From: Aradus depressus
Lineage: Eukaryota; Arthropoda; Insecta; Hemiptera; Aradidae
Direction: 5' to 3'
Length of the DNA stretch: 64,000 nucleotides
Assembly (NCBI GenBank): GCA_963662175.1
Contig: OY759215.1
Span: 24,851,079-24,915,078 of the forward strand
Of this stretch, positions 10,857-22,455 are shown in pieces. Positions within the stretch are counted from its first letter, which is position 1, and each line of letters starts with the position of its first letter. A program made the position numbers and the translations under genes. The notes under the pieces were generated by a model that ran no database searches, was not told the DNA's origin, and worked only from the letters and a program-made list of their open reading frames with translations.

Positions 10857-11640
10857 TATAAAAGCAATATTTTAAAATGTGTTGCTATGCGATACAAAAA
10901 TAAACATTACTTTGAAATATTTTCTACGAACATTTATTTTATTTTACATTCTTCGAGGTGCTACAACTTTCGTCTAATCTCAGGGCTCATTGGCCATTGG
11001 AAAATGAATAAGGAACATTTTTGTAAAGAAAACATTTTTCGATAGGACTAACAGTTTTCGGGTAAATCAGGGAAACGTTAAAAAATAATGTTTCAAAACG
11101 AGAAAAATATAAAATGTCTTTCAGTTTTCAGAAAACTGAAAAACGTTTACTTGAACGAGATTTTTGATTAGGTCATAAATATATACATATAACTTGTAAA
11201 ATGTACTTAAGTGATCTTAGTTTTCGTGTTAGCATTAACATTCTTTAAATTTCTGTTCCAGGTATGTTCCTGACTAGAATTTTAACATTTAAAGTGGCTG
11301 TAAATTGTTGTATGAAACGCTGGGTGAGTATTACTACTTTCCATTGATTATTATTATGCACTTATTCACCGTTGACTGAGCTGGTTCTGTTCAAGCCATT
11401 TGAACAGTTCGAAGCCAATTCACATCTACGCTCCTGTAAAAAAACAACTGTATATATAATAGACCAAAATCTTATCAGACCTAAGTTAAATCTCATCTCA
11501 AACTTCACGCTCACAACTGTCTATCACATACACACACACACAGACATAATCGCGAAAATGGTCAAAATATATTCTGGGCGTCTTGAAACGTGAAAATCCG
11601 TTGAGAAGTCTCTATTCTTGTACTATAGGGTAAGAAAGTA
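10857..11640 (+). repeat. dispersed repeat C, copy 1
   Basis: It starts with GTTGCTATGCGATAC and includes TACTTTGAAATATTTTCTAC, AACAGTTTTCGGGTAAATCA and TTTTTGATTAGGTCATAAAT. It ends near a TCACAACT...CACAGACATAATCGC...GTTGAGA series. The same series is found at 31363-31965, and its 3' half near 18830-19430. I see no coding capacity. Confidence 0.7.
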
Positions 11641-12330
11641 ATAATATTTTAAATAGAATAATGTTAAGAGAAAAATGTAATTATTGAGACGATGTCAGAG
11701 TGTCATGATGATCATGGTGTGTCACTTACTCATCACCTGTCCGGAGATCTGTGTATTAAGAGAATGATGTGACGTACAGAAAATTATAATAATTTTGAGG
11801 CATTGGAAGAAGTGAGTTATTTCTACTCATACAGATATCCTATTGTTGTTGGTACTTGACAGTTGACGAAGGTTAGTTTTGAACTTTATACAAGGAGAGA
11901 TTCGATTGGATGATCGGTAAATGATGAGTGATGGTGTTGAGTCTAGCCATATCTCTATCAAGCCCCAATTAATGAAAAAAAGACTGTAGTCACTCTATTC
12001 AAAACAGTTTTATTCCTGTTAACATTTACACTGATAATATTTTCACCAAGATATTTTGCCAGACGATAACTAGCTAAATTTTGATGACCCAAACAATTGG
12101 ATTGTAACTGAACCTTTTGGTTCATTTAAAAAACATTGAAGTGTTGGAGAAGCAGAAATTTGTAGATCCATTCATTTCTTGTTTATTTGAAGGCACCCCC
12201 ATATTTCATATTTAAAAAATATAATAATACTTAAATTCCTCGTTTATATCTCACGGCGCTGCATTAGTGCAAAAAAAACTATCCATAGGCTGACAATAAT
12301 ACTCTCAACTTAATACAAATTCCATATAAC
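11641..12330. other. non-coding stretch
   Basis: I see no gene or clear repeat here. Confidence 0.4.
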
Positions 12331-12595
12331 TAGTTAGTTATTGTGACTCATCCCCGGGCTTTAACTACGAGGTCATATCGCCTACTACCAAAGCGCTCTT
12401 TCCTTGCTCTGTTGGACATGAGCCCGACTCTACTGTGGGTGTCCTAAATTTTGCCAAACCAGGTTTATTTACCTAGGGTAGGAATCTTTAATGAGTACGT
12501 AACGTCGTATAGACTCGGGACCATCTCTGAACGCCCCGTATAAAGGTCGGCGTGCTCAAGGTTTTTTCACCTCCCAGGAAAGCTACTGGCGTCCT
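12331..12595 (-). repeat. tRNA-derived SINE, copy 3 (internally deleted)
   Basis: This minus-strand copy has its tail at 12331 (TAGTTAGTTATTGTGACTCA) and head at 12595 (GCTACTGGCGTCCTC). The segment carrying box B and the anticodon region has been deleted between CTCCCAGG and AAAGCTACTGG, so its internal promoter is broken. Confidence 0.85.
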
Positions 12596-13363
12596 CGAAA
12601 TAATAATAATAATATATAATCCCTCATAATACAAAACAAAATTTATTATATTCCCCCAAAAGTATTGACATTTTTTAAATATAAATATCAAGTCACGATA
12701 CAAGTGTTTTGATTAATCAAATTATCAGTTTAATCGATACTTTTATAGTTGTTGACATGCCTAGCCCCCAACTACTCAAGTTCTTGGATTGCCAATAAAA
12801 AGACGGGAGTGACCTTGAGCCGGCCCGAAGGCCCCACTTTCTGGGGTTGCCGCCACCTCCCCCGCCACTTGATGACGTCAGACAATGTGGCGGATCAATG
12901 TCCTTTGCGCCCGCGCTCACCCCGGTATCAATGGAGAAACCACGTGCTCACCTCTTCACACTCACTACCAACACCACACCACACTACTCCACACTCCACT
13001 TCACAACACACAAATACATTTTATTCATCTATTGTATTAAAGGGCTGGAAGCGCATCTCCTCAGGTGTTTGCTCTGTTCACGTTGAACGGGAGTGTGTGA
13101 GGGCCCGTGTCTCTGTTGAGAAGAATGGGGGAAAGCAGATGCAGGTTCACTTTATGAGTACGCACTTCGCCTGGTGGTATTTTAATGTTTACTGGCGACT
13201 AGCTGTGGTACCCAGCGGTGTTTCAGAAAGCCACCCGTACCCTGGGAACCGATTCGTGAGTACCCATTACTTGAATCTGATTACTACGAAATCACAGGAC
13301 AAAGACAAATAAATGGAAGATAAGCATCCTAACTATATATCCTAAATTTATAATATTCATAGA
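12596..13363. other. GC-richer stretch, no gene identified
   Basis: Around 12780-12950 the composition is clearly more GC-rich than its surroundings and includes a TGACGTCA palindrome (a CRE-type site). Open frames exist on both strands, but I recognise no protein and see no splice-supported exon. A compact CACACC/ACACTCC-rich stretch follows. It could be an unrecognised repeat or a regulatory region. Confidence 0.3.
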
Positions 13364-13505
13364 GTACCCCAAGCCCATTCCTTGGAGAGTGGACTATAGG
13401 AGTAGCCTATTGTTCTTTCCCCTGCATCCCAGTATCCCAAGCCCATTTCTTGGAGAGTGGACTATAAGAGTAGCCTATTGTTCTTTCCCCTGCATCCCAG
13501 TATCC
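13364..13505 (+). repeat. tandem duplication, 68-bp period, about two copies
   Basis: The block from CCCAAGCCCATT to CCCTGCATCCCAGTAT occurs twice in direct succession with a 68-bp period. The copies differ at only a few bases (CATTCC/CATTTC, TATAGG/TATAAG). This is a recent duplication. Confidence 0.9.
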
Positions 13506-14308
13506 CAACACTGAGTGGCATTCTACACTCTACTTTATGAATCCAGCATTTCATAATCAGGACACAATCCTATATGTCAGTCCTTTTTTGGGGATGATTC
13601 TAATATCTAGTCACTACTTCATATTTGATTTTTCTTTTCCTTTTTGCTTGCCTTCTCCGGTGGAGGCCATGACACCCGTTCCCCTGAATCGTCGAGGAAA
13701 AGAGGGCCTAACAAGTTTCATGAAAACAAAAAATATAATAATTCTGTTGCAGTGGTCGACTTGGTGCGACCATATTTGAATTACTTCATCATAATGGAAA
13801 GGAATTTTATGAAGAATTGTTCATAACTAACTCTTTTATGGGGGAATTCAACTTCGGAGACCAGATCCCTGTCGCCATTTCAACAATGCTAAAGGCAATT
13901 CATATAACAATTTGTTATCAAATGTTTTTAGAGTACGAAAATATTCGATTATCAAGTCGAAACCTTGATCTAACTAAACCTGAGGATTCCAACAGCGGTA
14001 GTTTATATATAAATGTCTTGTGCAATAGACAATATTTCAAGAACGAATTTTGTTTTATTTATTTATTACATATTTCCACAATATGTCCGCTTTTCTCAAA
14101 TTCGATGTTTTAATTACATACACGCGTGAAGCACATTTTCCTCCTTTTGGCTTCGACGTAATCGGGCAAAAAGCACCAATGATAATAATACTTACTATGG
14201 GAACAATGGATAATGTGAATTGGAAAGATTACTATTATTGAGAGACGTTGCAGCAGTTTAGATCTGTGTATATGGCAAAATAAAAGAAAAGTGAGAAAAA
14301 TGTCACAT
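13506..14308. other. non-coding stretch
   Basis: Several overlapping open frames of 60-98 codons occur here. None shows a domain, a good start context or splice signals that would make a convincing exon. Confidence 0.35.
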
Positions 14309-14427
14309 ATTTAGGACTCTCAAAGTAGAGTCGGGCTCATGACAACCAGAGCGACGAAAAAGCGCTCTGGTAGTAGGCGATATGACCTCGAAGGTAAAGC
14401 CCGGGCATGAGTCATAATAACTAACTA
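14309..14427 (+). repeat. tRNA-derived SINE, copy 4 (3' part only)
   Basis: It starts at TTAGGACTCTCAAAGTAGAG and runs to the family tail GAGTCATAATAACTAACTA. The tRNA head and middle are missing. Confidence 0.85.
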
Positions 14428-14872
14428 ATCGCATTTTTTACTTAACGTATGACCAACGATCATAGCAAAACCCACGCAAGTAATTGCAATTCCAACAATC
14501 GCTAAATATTATGATCAACTCAGAACGGATGTTTTAATAATTCCTTAAACTTTTCTTATAAACTGTAGGATTAGTATCAGAAGGTTGGTATTTGTTCAAA
14601 CTCAAGCCAAGTTGAGGACGCCGGGCCATTCCTGAGGCTTCAAACTCTCTCCGTGGGATTTCAGCAGTTCCTGGATAACTAAAGAACAACATCATCTGAA
14701 GATTAATTTTATCTGTTTACAAATTTTTGTTCCCATAATGAATTTCTGGGGTTCCATCAAAGCTTAAAAATCCTGACCGACTGGAACTAACATTCTACAG
14801 GTTGCTGCACTTTACTAACTCTAAAATCCACCACTGCAACGGCAGTTGCATTTCTAATATAACAAAGAAAAA

Positions 14873-14953
14873 AATGATCGGTATTCCGGGAATCTACCCG
14901 GGAACCTTCACTTCAGGACGCAGCTATCTAAGCCACTAGGCCATGGCTCCAAA
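14873..14953 (-). repeat. tRNA-like sequence, probably a third SINE head or tRNA pseudogene
   Basis: The minus strand reads GGAGCCATGGCCTAGTGGCT (box A-like TGGCCTAGTGG), then GTTCCCGGGTAGATTCCCGG (box B-like), followed by AATACCGATC. The acceptor-stem arms do not pair, so it is not a functional tRNA. The CCATGG start resembles the SINE head at 5877. Confidence 0.55.
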
Positions 14954-15524
14954 ATGACAAAATGGATAGCAAAAGTACTATCTTCTGAATCCTAAAATTA
15001 AAATTTTACAGAGATGAACGGGTAGACTCAATTAAAAGCCTCCGTCTGACGCGAAACTTTTCTCGCGTTGCATTATTTTTTCGTTTGAAGACTGTTAGTT
15101 CCCTCATAGATACCTAACGCTTATATCTCAGCACCTGATCGAGCGATTTTATTGCAAATGGGCATTTTGCGGTAAGTGGACATGCCTCATGCTTGGTCGA
15201 AAAATAATATAGCTGAAAACGAGAGGGCCGAAAACCACGTTTACCGCCTTACCGCATTTCTAAATAATGAATGATCTTACTCCTTTTTTACTGTTCCATG
15301 CCAAAATTAGCAAAATGGAACACTTATGGAATCACTTCGGTGTCCGTCCGTCCGTCTGTCACAGGCGATTTTCTCTGATCTCTGAAACTATTCGACGTAA
15401 AAATTATTATTTAGCACGGAGAGTGTGTGTAGATTTGCATGTAGATTCCTCTCATATTGTATTGATTGTGGAAAAAATCTAACAAACAGAATTGTTGTCT
15501 TTAGTACCTTCAGAGTTAAAAATG

Positions 15525-15920
15525 TGTCGTCGGTGAATCATCGGCTACGTACTTCCCCAGCGCATAACGTTTTCACTCTCCAACCAAAGCCAGTGAATCC
15601 TCCTGTTGAGTTTTGTGTCGATACATTCATTACATCGTCAGTTATTTGAGTCGAGATCCCCTCCCCTTCGGCCGATTTCGCGGAATATCCCATCCATATG
15701 AGTTTTTGAATTTAAATATAATACAATTTCACGTCGATACATTCATTGCATCGGCAGTTTCGGGGATTTTTGAGTTGAACCTCTCCCCTTCGGCTGATTC
15801 CGCTGAAAATTAGTAGTTGTTGTCCTGAGAGGGTTCTGGATAGACATATACAATTTCTTTTTCATTTTGGTAAGAAATTACATAACTTCCCCTATACTTC
15901 GTGTATCTGGGGAAGTAAAA
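15525..15920 (+). repeat. TIR repeat family with subrepeats, medium copy
   Basis: The head GTACTTCCCCAGC lies at about 15549 and the tail CTTCGTGTATCTGGGGAAGT ends near 15918. Between them are two or three CGATACATTCATTACATCG units followed by CCCCTCCCCTTCGGC blocks. Head and tail are inverted complements. Confidence 0.75.
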
Positions 15921-16507
15921 ATGCTCGAGAACCTTGCCGATGGTTATCTCAACCAATATGAAGGTTTTGTGGTGTTGGCCTTCAGACACTATGTACTCTC
16001 GTCTCTAAGTATTCTTACAGACACTCCCCAGAAAGGTACTTGATACTTTAAGACAGATTGGATATATGTGTACAACTAGAGAGCAGACAGACCAATGACG
16101 ACATTTAACACGTCAAAACCAAGGATAATGTACATCCTTTAATATGTTAAATATTCTACTTTACAGGTCGGCGCCGCTCACTGCTCACCCCATCAAACGG
16201 TTTCAGGGTCACAACAACTGTATGAGACGCCAAGGTTCATTATACCCGTAAACTTCTGCTGGACACAATCCCACAATTAATCTTATTTTTTATTTTCCTA
16301 TCTACTCAATTACTTGAATCCTATACATAACATATCAGAAAAAATAAAAACACAACGAATAAAAGAGAAATCTTAAAATTGTCAATACACTTTTCTCATT
16401 TTTGTTTTCCTTCAAATGTTTTTATCTTTTAAGTTAGTTAGCTAACCAACGAACTAGAGGGAAACGCTAATGGCCATAGTAGTAGATAGGCTAAAAAAAA
16501 AACTAGA
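15921..16507. other. non-coding stretch
   Basis: I see no gene or recognised repeat. Confidence 0.35.
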
Positions 16508-17188
16508 GGGCGTCGGTATATCAAGAGGTTGCTTGCTTGTCTACTGAGCTCAACATTGAGAGTTTGAAATCTGGCCGAGCCATTAGGAGATTAAAAAACC
16601 ATGAGTACGTTGTCCTTCTGATGGGACGTTAAGCGATGGTTCCGAGCCTGTACGACGTCAGGTATTCGTGAAAGACGATGAATAACCCTGAGTTGGCCAA
16701 ATTTAGGACGGAATCGTATCTGCGACTGAACCCTCGGAAGCTGATTAACCAGAGTTCAGTCGATTCGTCGTCTCCTGGCGGAAAGTAAAGAAGGCAGTAT
16801 AAAGAGGTTCCGGGGATGACCGCTGGGTGCTGTAACACGGCCCACCTGCGACCATCCTCGGCGCAACGCAGCCATAAAACATACAAGCCCTGGTCCCGAG
16901 CTCTCTCGGGAAACGCCGATAAGGAAGGTTGGAGGACCCAACCGGTCGCTCCGGTCAGTGGTGGGGTCCTACAACCGGCCATAGCACCATAAATATAGTT
17001 AATAAATATAATTAAAACCAGCCCTATTTCCCCTCTACGCGGCGGACGGGTGGTGGCCCCACAGGAAAAAATTAAATTAGGACACCTACAGTAGAGTCGG
17101 GCTCATGTCCACAAGAGAGACGAAAACGCGGTCGTAGGCGATATAACATCGTAATTAAAGCCCAGGCATGTGTCACAATAACTAACTA
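16508..17188 (+). repeat. tRNA-derived SINE, copy 5, split by a nested insertion
   Basis: The SINE runs from GGGCGTCGGTATATCAAGAG (16508) to 16709 and resumes at about 17074, ending CACAATAACTAACTA at 17188. The break is in the TTTAGGAC segment, and AAATTTAGGAC (16699-16709) is repeated as AAATTAGGAC just before the SINE resumes. That fits a target-site duplication made by the insertion. Confidence 0.88.
16710..17073 (+). mobile_element. short retroelement inserted in SINE copy 5
   Basis: This is a 364-bp GC-rich insert flanked by near-identical AAATTTAGGAC / AAATTAGGAC repeats and ending in an A-rich run (GGAAAAAATT). It has open frames on both strands but no recognised domain. The composition and A-rich end suggest the 3' end of a non-LTR retrotransposon or a SINE of another family, oriented plus. 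Confidence 0.6.
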
Positions 17189-17780
17189 TTTTAAATAATT
17201 GAGGTAGGTAGGTAGATGGGCGATGTGAAGACCCATAATGTACCCTGTTCTGGTCACTATTAGTGCTAAAACTTTGAAATAGGAGAAGCGAACATACTGA
17301 GCATCCAACCTCAATAAAACTCGTTAATAAAATATAAAGTTTATGTTTAAAGCTGGAGACAGCCCATTAAAGTACGGTGTATCTACGAAGTGGGCTGGCT
17401 CCACTATATAACTGGCTTAGCTACCTCACCTAAATTAGCACGTAGTCACTCCTAAATTGGTTTACTACTTAATCTGAACCTCCCGTCTCAGGTTTTCTCC
17501 TCAGCAACAGATTTTCGGGGCTAATTCTCACCGAAAAGTGGCTTTAGATTCCATCAGAGAAACATTTAACGCTGTTTTTTTAATAGGTTAATAGTTAAAT
17601 TTTATATAAGAGGAATATGATTTCAAAAGCGGCCATTACATGACACCACGATCTCAACATAACATTCGTATAAGAAGTCAGACAAAAGTTCACACTCCAC
17701 ACTTGTTAATGTCATGTCCCGACAACCTACCTCGACGACTGAATCGACATCCGGCCATCAAGTGACCCAAGTGTTTTTGA
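17189..17780. other. non-coding stretch
   Basis: I see no gene or recognised repeat. Confidence 0.35.
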
Positions 17781-18214
17781 TACCAGGGGTGATCAAAAAG
17801 TTCCAGGACTTTTTAGATTGCGCGCCAACGTAGCGTCGGAGAGCGGTAAGGTTGGCAGCAATAGTTCTTGTGACTCTTGCTGAACTCAGCTGTTTTTTTA
17901 GATTGTCTACAATCTGCTTTTTTGTGAAGTAACGGACGTTTTTATGAAACAAGTCTCGTGCGATCAATTCGTCGACTAACCAACCGTGAAATGGCAGAGG
18001 AATGCAACATTTCATTTGGGTCATGTCTGTGAGGAGGAAGAGACCCGCATTCCAGATGAGCTCTCAGGGTCCTTCCAGCAGTGGAAACGGCGGTGGGAAA
18101 AATGTATAGCTTCCCAAGGGGAGTACTTTGAAGGGGACAACGTCCAATAACTTGTAAATTTTTTTAATGCATTTTTAAAAAATCAGTCCTGGAACTTTTT
18201 GATCACCCCTCGTA
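17781..18214 (+). mobile_element. mariner-like element, internally deleted
   Basis: It has perfect 26-bp terminal inverted repeats (17785-17810 and 18185-18210) starting AGGGGTGATCAAAAAGTTCC, with TA on both outer sides. Inside, the plus strand keeps a helix-turn-helix segment (DRLTNREMAEECNISFGSC) and the transposase C-terminal region down to GGACAACGTCCAATAAC. The catalytic core is missing, so it could move only with a helper. Confidence 0.9.
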
Positions 18215-18258
18215 TACTGCTCTTGTGTCCATATTGCCTCACAGTTGAAAATTGAACA

Positions 18259-18295
18259 TAACTTCGTACAGCTGGGAAACTAAAAAAAAAATGAA
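18259..18295 (+). repeat. TIR repeat family, tail remnant
   Basis: ACATAACTTCGTACAGCTGG followed by GAAACTAAAAAA matches only the last 35 bp of the family. It lies right beside the mariner copy. Confidence 0.45.
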
Positions 18296-18659
18296 GATGA
18301 GTCCTCCCTCATTCACATTTCTCAGGAAAATGTATTTCAGGGTCTTCAACAGCTAGGTTTGATTTTAAACACGATATGTACCAGAACATTTGGAGTTGAC
18401 AATATATTATATAAAGTGGAACCTTTAAATGGTAGGTACCCGGTGATATGAACCTCTCCCCTGTACATTCGTACCCTACTAATATGTTGGGGTTTGAAAA
18501 ACATGATGTAAGTCCGAGATCCATCTCTTGTGTACTGCGTTTTCTGAAATAAGTTTTTTAATCGTGTTAAGTGATCCTGAATGGTATCCAAGGCTTCGAA
18601 AATGTATTCATACAGAATATATAAGAGAATAACGTCATAAACAGAATCTGGGACGCTGT

Positions 18660-18735
18660 TGGTGTGTGTATTTCCCCAGCTCGAATTATCTGTAATCAAC
18701 TGAGTTTTCGCTCTGCCTCTAAACCCTCGCATTGT
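18660..18735 (+). repeat. TIR repeat family, head remnant
   Basis: TGTATTTCCCCAGCTCGAAT and AACTGAGTTTTCGCTCTGCC match the family head. No tail follows before dispersed repeat C begins. Confidence 0.5.
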
Positions 18736-18829
18736 TCAACTATGAAGCCCTTTTAGCGTGTGACCCGATAAGACATCTATGTAATATTTTTTTAATTTAT
18801 TTCTCACAAACAAAGGACACCCTAAATTT

Positions 18830-19430
18830 GGTCAAGTGAGAGTGGAACCTTGCGAGTTAAGAATTTCTTATTCTCAACATTTTTCCCATGTCTTAATTTT
18901 CGTATGATTTCAGCCAAAATCTAATCAGATCTAATAGCAATTTTTAACCCCCGACGCAAAAGGAGGGGTGTTATAAGTTAGAAGCCTTTGTATGTCTGTC
19001 TGTGGCATCGTAGCTCCAAGACGGCTGAACCGATTTCAAAGCGGTTTTTTTGTTTCAAAAGAGAGATGATTCTTAGCCATGTTTGATGGAAATCGGGTAT
19101 GCCGTTTCCAAGATCTTCAGGTTTCATCAGAGCCTGTGTAGGGATCTCGGCCTCTATTACAGCTAGAGACTTGGAGTTTGAGCTCAAATGTTTATAAGGC
19201 CCCAGCCCCATCCCCCTTTTTAAGGGTTTATTTTTTGTCGTTTTTTTTTTTAATTTTAAATTTAATATTTGTTTTTTTACATCTTGTTTTCAAACTAGAC
19301 TACAATCGTTTTTGAGTTAGTTAGTTCCAGTCACATACACAGAGACAAACGCGTACAAGGGACCTTGAAATATAAAATTACGTTAGAAACTCGATATCGG
19401 ATATTTGTGCGATTAGAATTGTCTAATACT
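18830..19430 (+). repeat. dispersed repeat C, copy 2, interrupted by repeat B
   Basis: The left part shares TTCGTATGATTTCAGCCAAA and ATCTAAT with copy 3 at 31730. The right part shares CAATCGTTTTTGAGTTAG, a CACAGAGACAAACGCG segment and a CTCGATATCGG...GCGATTAGAATTG end. Repeat B lies between them, so it appears to have inserted into repeat C. Confidence 0.55.
18945..19205 (+). repeat. dispersed repeat B, copy 2
   Basis: It begins TTTTTAACCCCCGACGCAAA, AGGAGGGGTGTTATAAG, and carries all blocks of the family through GATCTCGGCCTCTATTACAG to a G/C-homopolymer end. Confidence 0.85.
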
Positions 19431-21650
19431 AAATATATAAGTAAACAATTTTTTTTTTCTCTAGCTCCAAAAGTTTTGTAATTCCATTTTTCCTGAATCC
19501 TACATCAGCTCTGTCTGTGGGTTGGCAAGACCCATTTCTTGTCAAAAGTGTCTGTGTCAAACGATTCGAATGTCAGGCCAAGTCTTGAAGTGCCTTCCCC
19601 TCCAGCACTATAATAACACCCTATTTAGTGTCCCATAATAATAAAATTAACACATTACAAATCAAGATACAACTTGACCAACTTATGAAAAATTGTGCAT
19701 CCTGCCTGCAACCTACCTATCGCTTTCCTTATGGTCTGAGTCATGACTGATACGATTCCTGCATGAGTTCAACAATTTAAAAGAAGAAAAAGTACGAAGA
19801 AAAAAGTAATAACAATAAAAGGGAAAATGTAAAGAAAAACGAATGTTATCCTAACAGATAGGTAAAAGACTGTTCCCTACATAAATGACTTTAAAAGCTA
19901 AAAAAAGGCGAATCGACTACCTACCAGGGCAAAAACCTTCTGTCTGTTTGAAATCGTCACCACTTATCTACGACATGAACGTAGTCATTAGCATGGATGA
20001 TTTTCTCAGAACTGCCTGAAGTGCACTTATACCCAATTTACTAATTTGGCGCCGTATGCACTTAGTCTGCCAGCGCCCCCCCCCCCCCCCCCCCACCCCC
20101 AATCTGGTTTAATCTTGCTGATTTCATAGTGAAAGTACTTGAATTTTTTTTCTATATCAAAATTTTGTTCCTAATACTTATTTTAAAATTTTCTTTCAAA
20201 AGCTGAGGTCTCCAAATCTTTGCGCCTCTGCTTGTACCCTTTGGAACGGAAGAAGCAGCCCTGCTTGTGAAAGAGGAGGGGGGATGTGAGGGAGGACAGG
20301 GTGAGTACTAGGAGAACATAAACAGATAGGAGGTAGAATGTGAGATTTTGTGGGGGCAGGAGGAGGTGGGAGCAGAGTAGAGGGGGTGGGAGGAGGATCG
20401 ATAAGGAAGCATGGAGAGAGCACTACAAGAACATGGCTGGTCACTCTTCTCCGGGGGGAACCTGTTCCAGAGAGGAGGCTACCAACTTCACACAACTAAA
20501 AATTACAACGCTTGTTTGTGACGTCCGGGTAGGAAGACAGTATTGATACTTCGGTAGCAGCATCAGCTGTAAGGTATCCATTACTTGATAAATATCGCTA
20601 CGAAAATAACAATATAGTGAGGTAAAATTTCACCGGGACTATTAGCGAAAACCCGAAATTCGATACCCTTTTTATCCTAGTTATTACTTTCATTTTAATA
20701 TCAATATAGATGATCTTACCAGTTGTTCACATATTTTTAATAAAAATCAATACAAAATTATTTTTAAAAGATCCAAGAGCGGAACGGTTTTTGATGTTAA
20801 AATTAAAGTTTATTTTAAACCTACATTCCTACATAGGAAACCTCTGTTTTCAGAAAAAATTGTCGGGGTGCGAATAGGAAAAGGAGAGTTTGGAATGGGA
20901 GCAATCGAAATTGATGAGATCGATGAAAAGGAATTTTTAAATCATTATTGAGGGCAAGGTGAAGACATGGACATAGCAAGGTGCATCGACAATAATTGTT
21001 CGTAGTGAGATAATGGATGTTAAAAACTAAAAATTCCACAATTCGTAAAAAATTACATTTCCGATTTCAACTTTCCGTTTTGCATGAGAATTCGTACATC
21101 ACACTAGAGTACTCCAAGTTAGGGAAATTGATCGATTCTGTCGATTTAAAGAACGACAGACATACATACAAACATTTCCCAGAAAGATTGATTCGATTCT
21201 GAAGTCCAAAAACAAGAAAAAAAAATTGTATACTTTCCTCATGGGACAGTAAATAGAAATTAATGTCAAAAAAGTTACTTTTATAATGAGTGAAATTTCA
21301 ACTTTGGGGTAGTATAAATCAAGAAATCAATTATTTGGAAAATTAACTACACAATATGCTGTTTTTTTTTTTTTAGACAGTGGATGATAAACTACCTAAG
21401 AAATTGAAATTAACTCCCGTCACCCATAAAAAATTTATGACTGAAGGCCAGTATTGGGCATGAAACAACATAATTGGCACACTAGCAACAATAACGTTTC
21501 CACTGGACCTAGTACAGAACCAGCTAATACGAGTACATTTACAATACACTCACTAATGGCTAAACAAAGTTTTCTTAACACTCAACTGAAGAAAATACAT
21601 TAAAATCTTGGAAAAACCCGAGGGTCCTCGACTCTGTATACATATATGCT
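19431..21650. other. non-coding stretch with homopolymer tracts
   Basis: A run of 19 C followed by ACCCCC lies at 20076-20100, and a G/A-rich strand at about 20340-20400 (GGGGGCAGGAGGAGGTGGGA) could form quadruplex structure. Open frames in this zone follow the base bias and have no domains. I see no gene. Confidence 0.4.
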
Positions 21651-21813
21651 GTCAGGTACTCGTTAAAGACCGCAGGTAAATAAAAACATAGGGTAGGCAA
21701 AATTTAGGACTCGCCTAATAGAGTCGGGTTCATGTCCACCAGAGAGAAGAAAAAACGCTCTGGTAGTAGGTGACCTAATAGTTAAAGCCCGGGCATGAGT
21801 CACAATAACTAAT
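21651..21813 (+). repeat. tRNA-derived SINE, copy 6 (5'-truncated)
   Basis: It begins at GTCAGGTACTCGTTAAAGAC in the middle of the family body and ends CACAATAACTAATTA. The head is absent. Confidence 0.85.
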
Positions 21814-21859
21814 TATAAAAACCTCTTAACATGACAATAATTATACTTTCAGAAAATCA

Positions 21860-22240
21860 GAGTCTGCCGTGAACAACGAAGGAAATAAAAAAACATATTT
21901 TCAATGGAGTTGAATTGGGGTTCCGCAGGGATCAATATAGACCACTTTATTATTTATAATATTCATGGAAAGGATCTCAGAAAGGACTATTTGTTGTTTT
22001 CATACAGTAGACTTTATAAGAAGAACTGACGATCATTGCTAAATTGAATTAAATTATGACGATACTTTCCTGACGGGGAGAGACGAGCAACTTTTGCTCA
22101 AGATAGAACTGCCAGGATGGGCGACTGTTTAGTAACAGCGAAAAAAAGTATGAACCGCTGTCGCCTAAAACGTAATCTTGAAGAATAGAACAGCTGTCAT
22201 GTGAGGGGTGGAGCCAGACAGGCTCCCATCTGCCACACAA
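21860..22240 (+). pseudogene. non-LTR reverse transcriptase fragment
   Basis: The plus strand reads NGVELG then, after a one-base shift, GVPQGSI, a stop and LLFIIFMERIS. This matches the conserved GVPQGSILGPLLF.I..NDI block of non-LTR reverse transcriptases. The stop and shift show decay. The following YADD region is not recognisable. Confidence 0.65.
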
Positions 22241-22455
22241 ACTATCTACTTGCTTCTATTGTACTTGCTAGTTCTTCTTCACCTGTTGATTTTGGTAATC
22301 ATACCAATGCTTGTTATTGACACAGAAGTACATATCGCTGTATTTGAAAAAGATCGGATTATTCAATGTATTCATGGACATCCGAAGGTAGGCAAAAACA
22401 TTTCAATGCCACCCGTCCTTTTAGTAACCTTTGAAACAATGCTGTCCCTGCCACC

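Noticed and set aside
12749..13312. 187-codon plus-strand open frame, the longest in the window
   Set aside because: Composition is low-complexity (Thr/His/Ser from CACACC repeats), there is no recognisable domain, and neither the start nor the surroundings look like a gene. It could still be a lineage-specific protein, but I cannot support it.
16629..16982. 117-codon minus-strand open frame, the longest minus frame in the left half
   Set aside because: It spans the SINE and the nested insert on the antisense strand, and has no domain. Its length follows from the GC-rich repeat composition.
17758..18024. 88-codon minus-strand open frame
   Set aside because: It lies antisense inside the deleted mariner element; the plus strand carries the true transposase remnant (helix-turn-helix and C-terminus).
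20076..20100. C19 run with A and C5, considered as an assembly gap or artefact
   Set aside because: Flanks are continuous with ordinary sequence. A homopolymer of this length can be real, though its exact length is unreliable.
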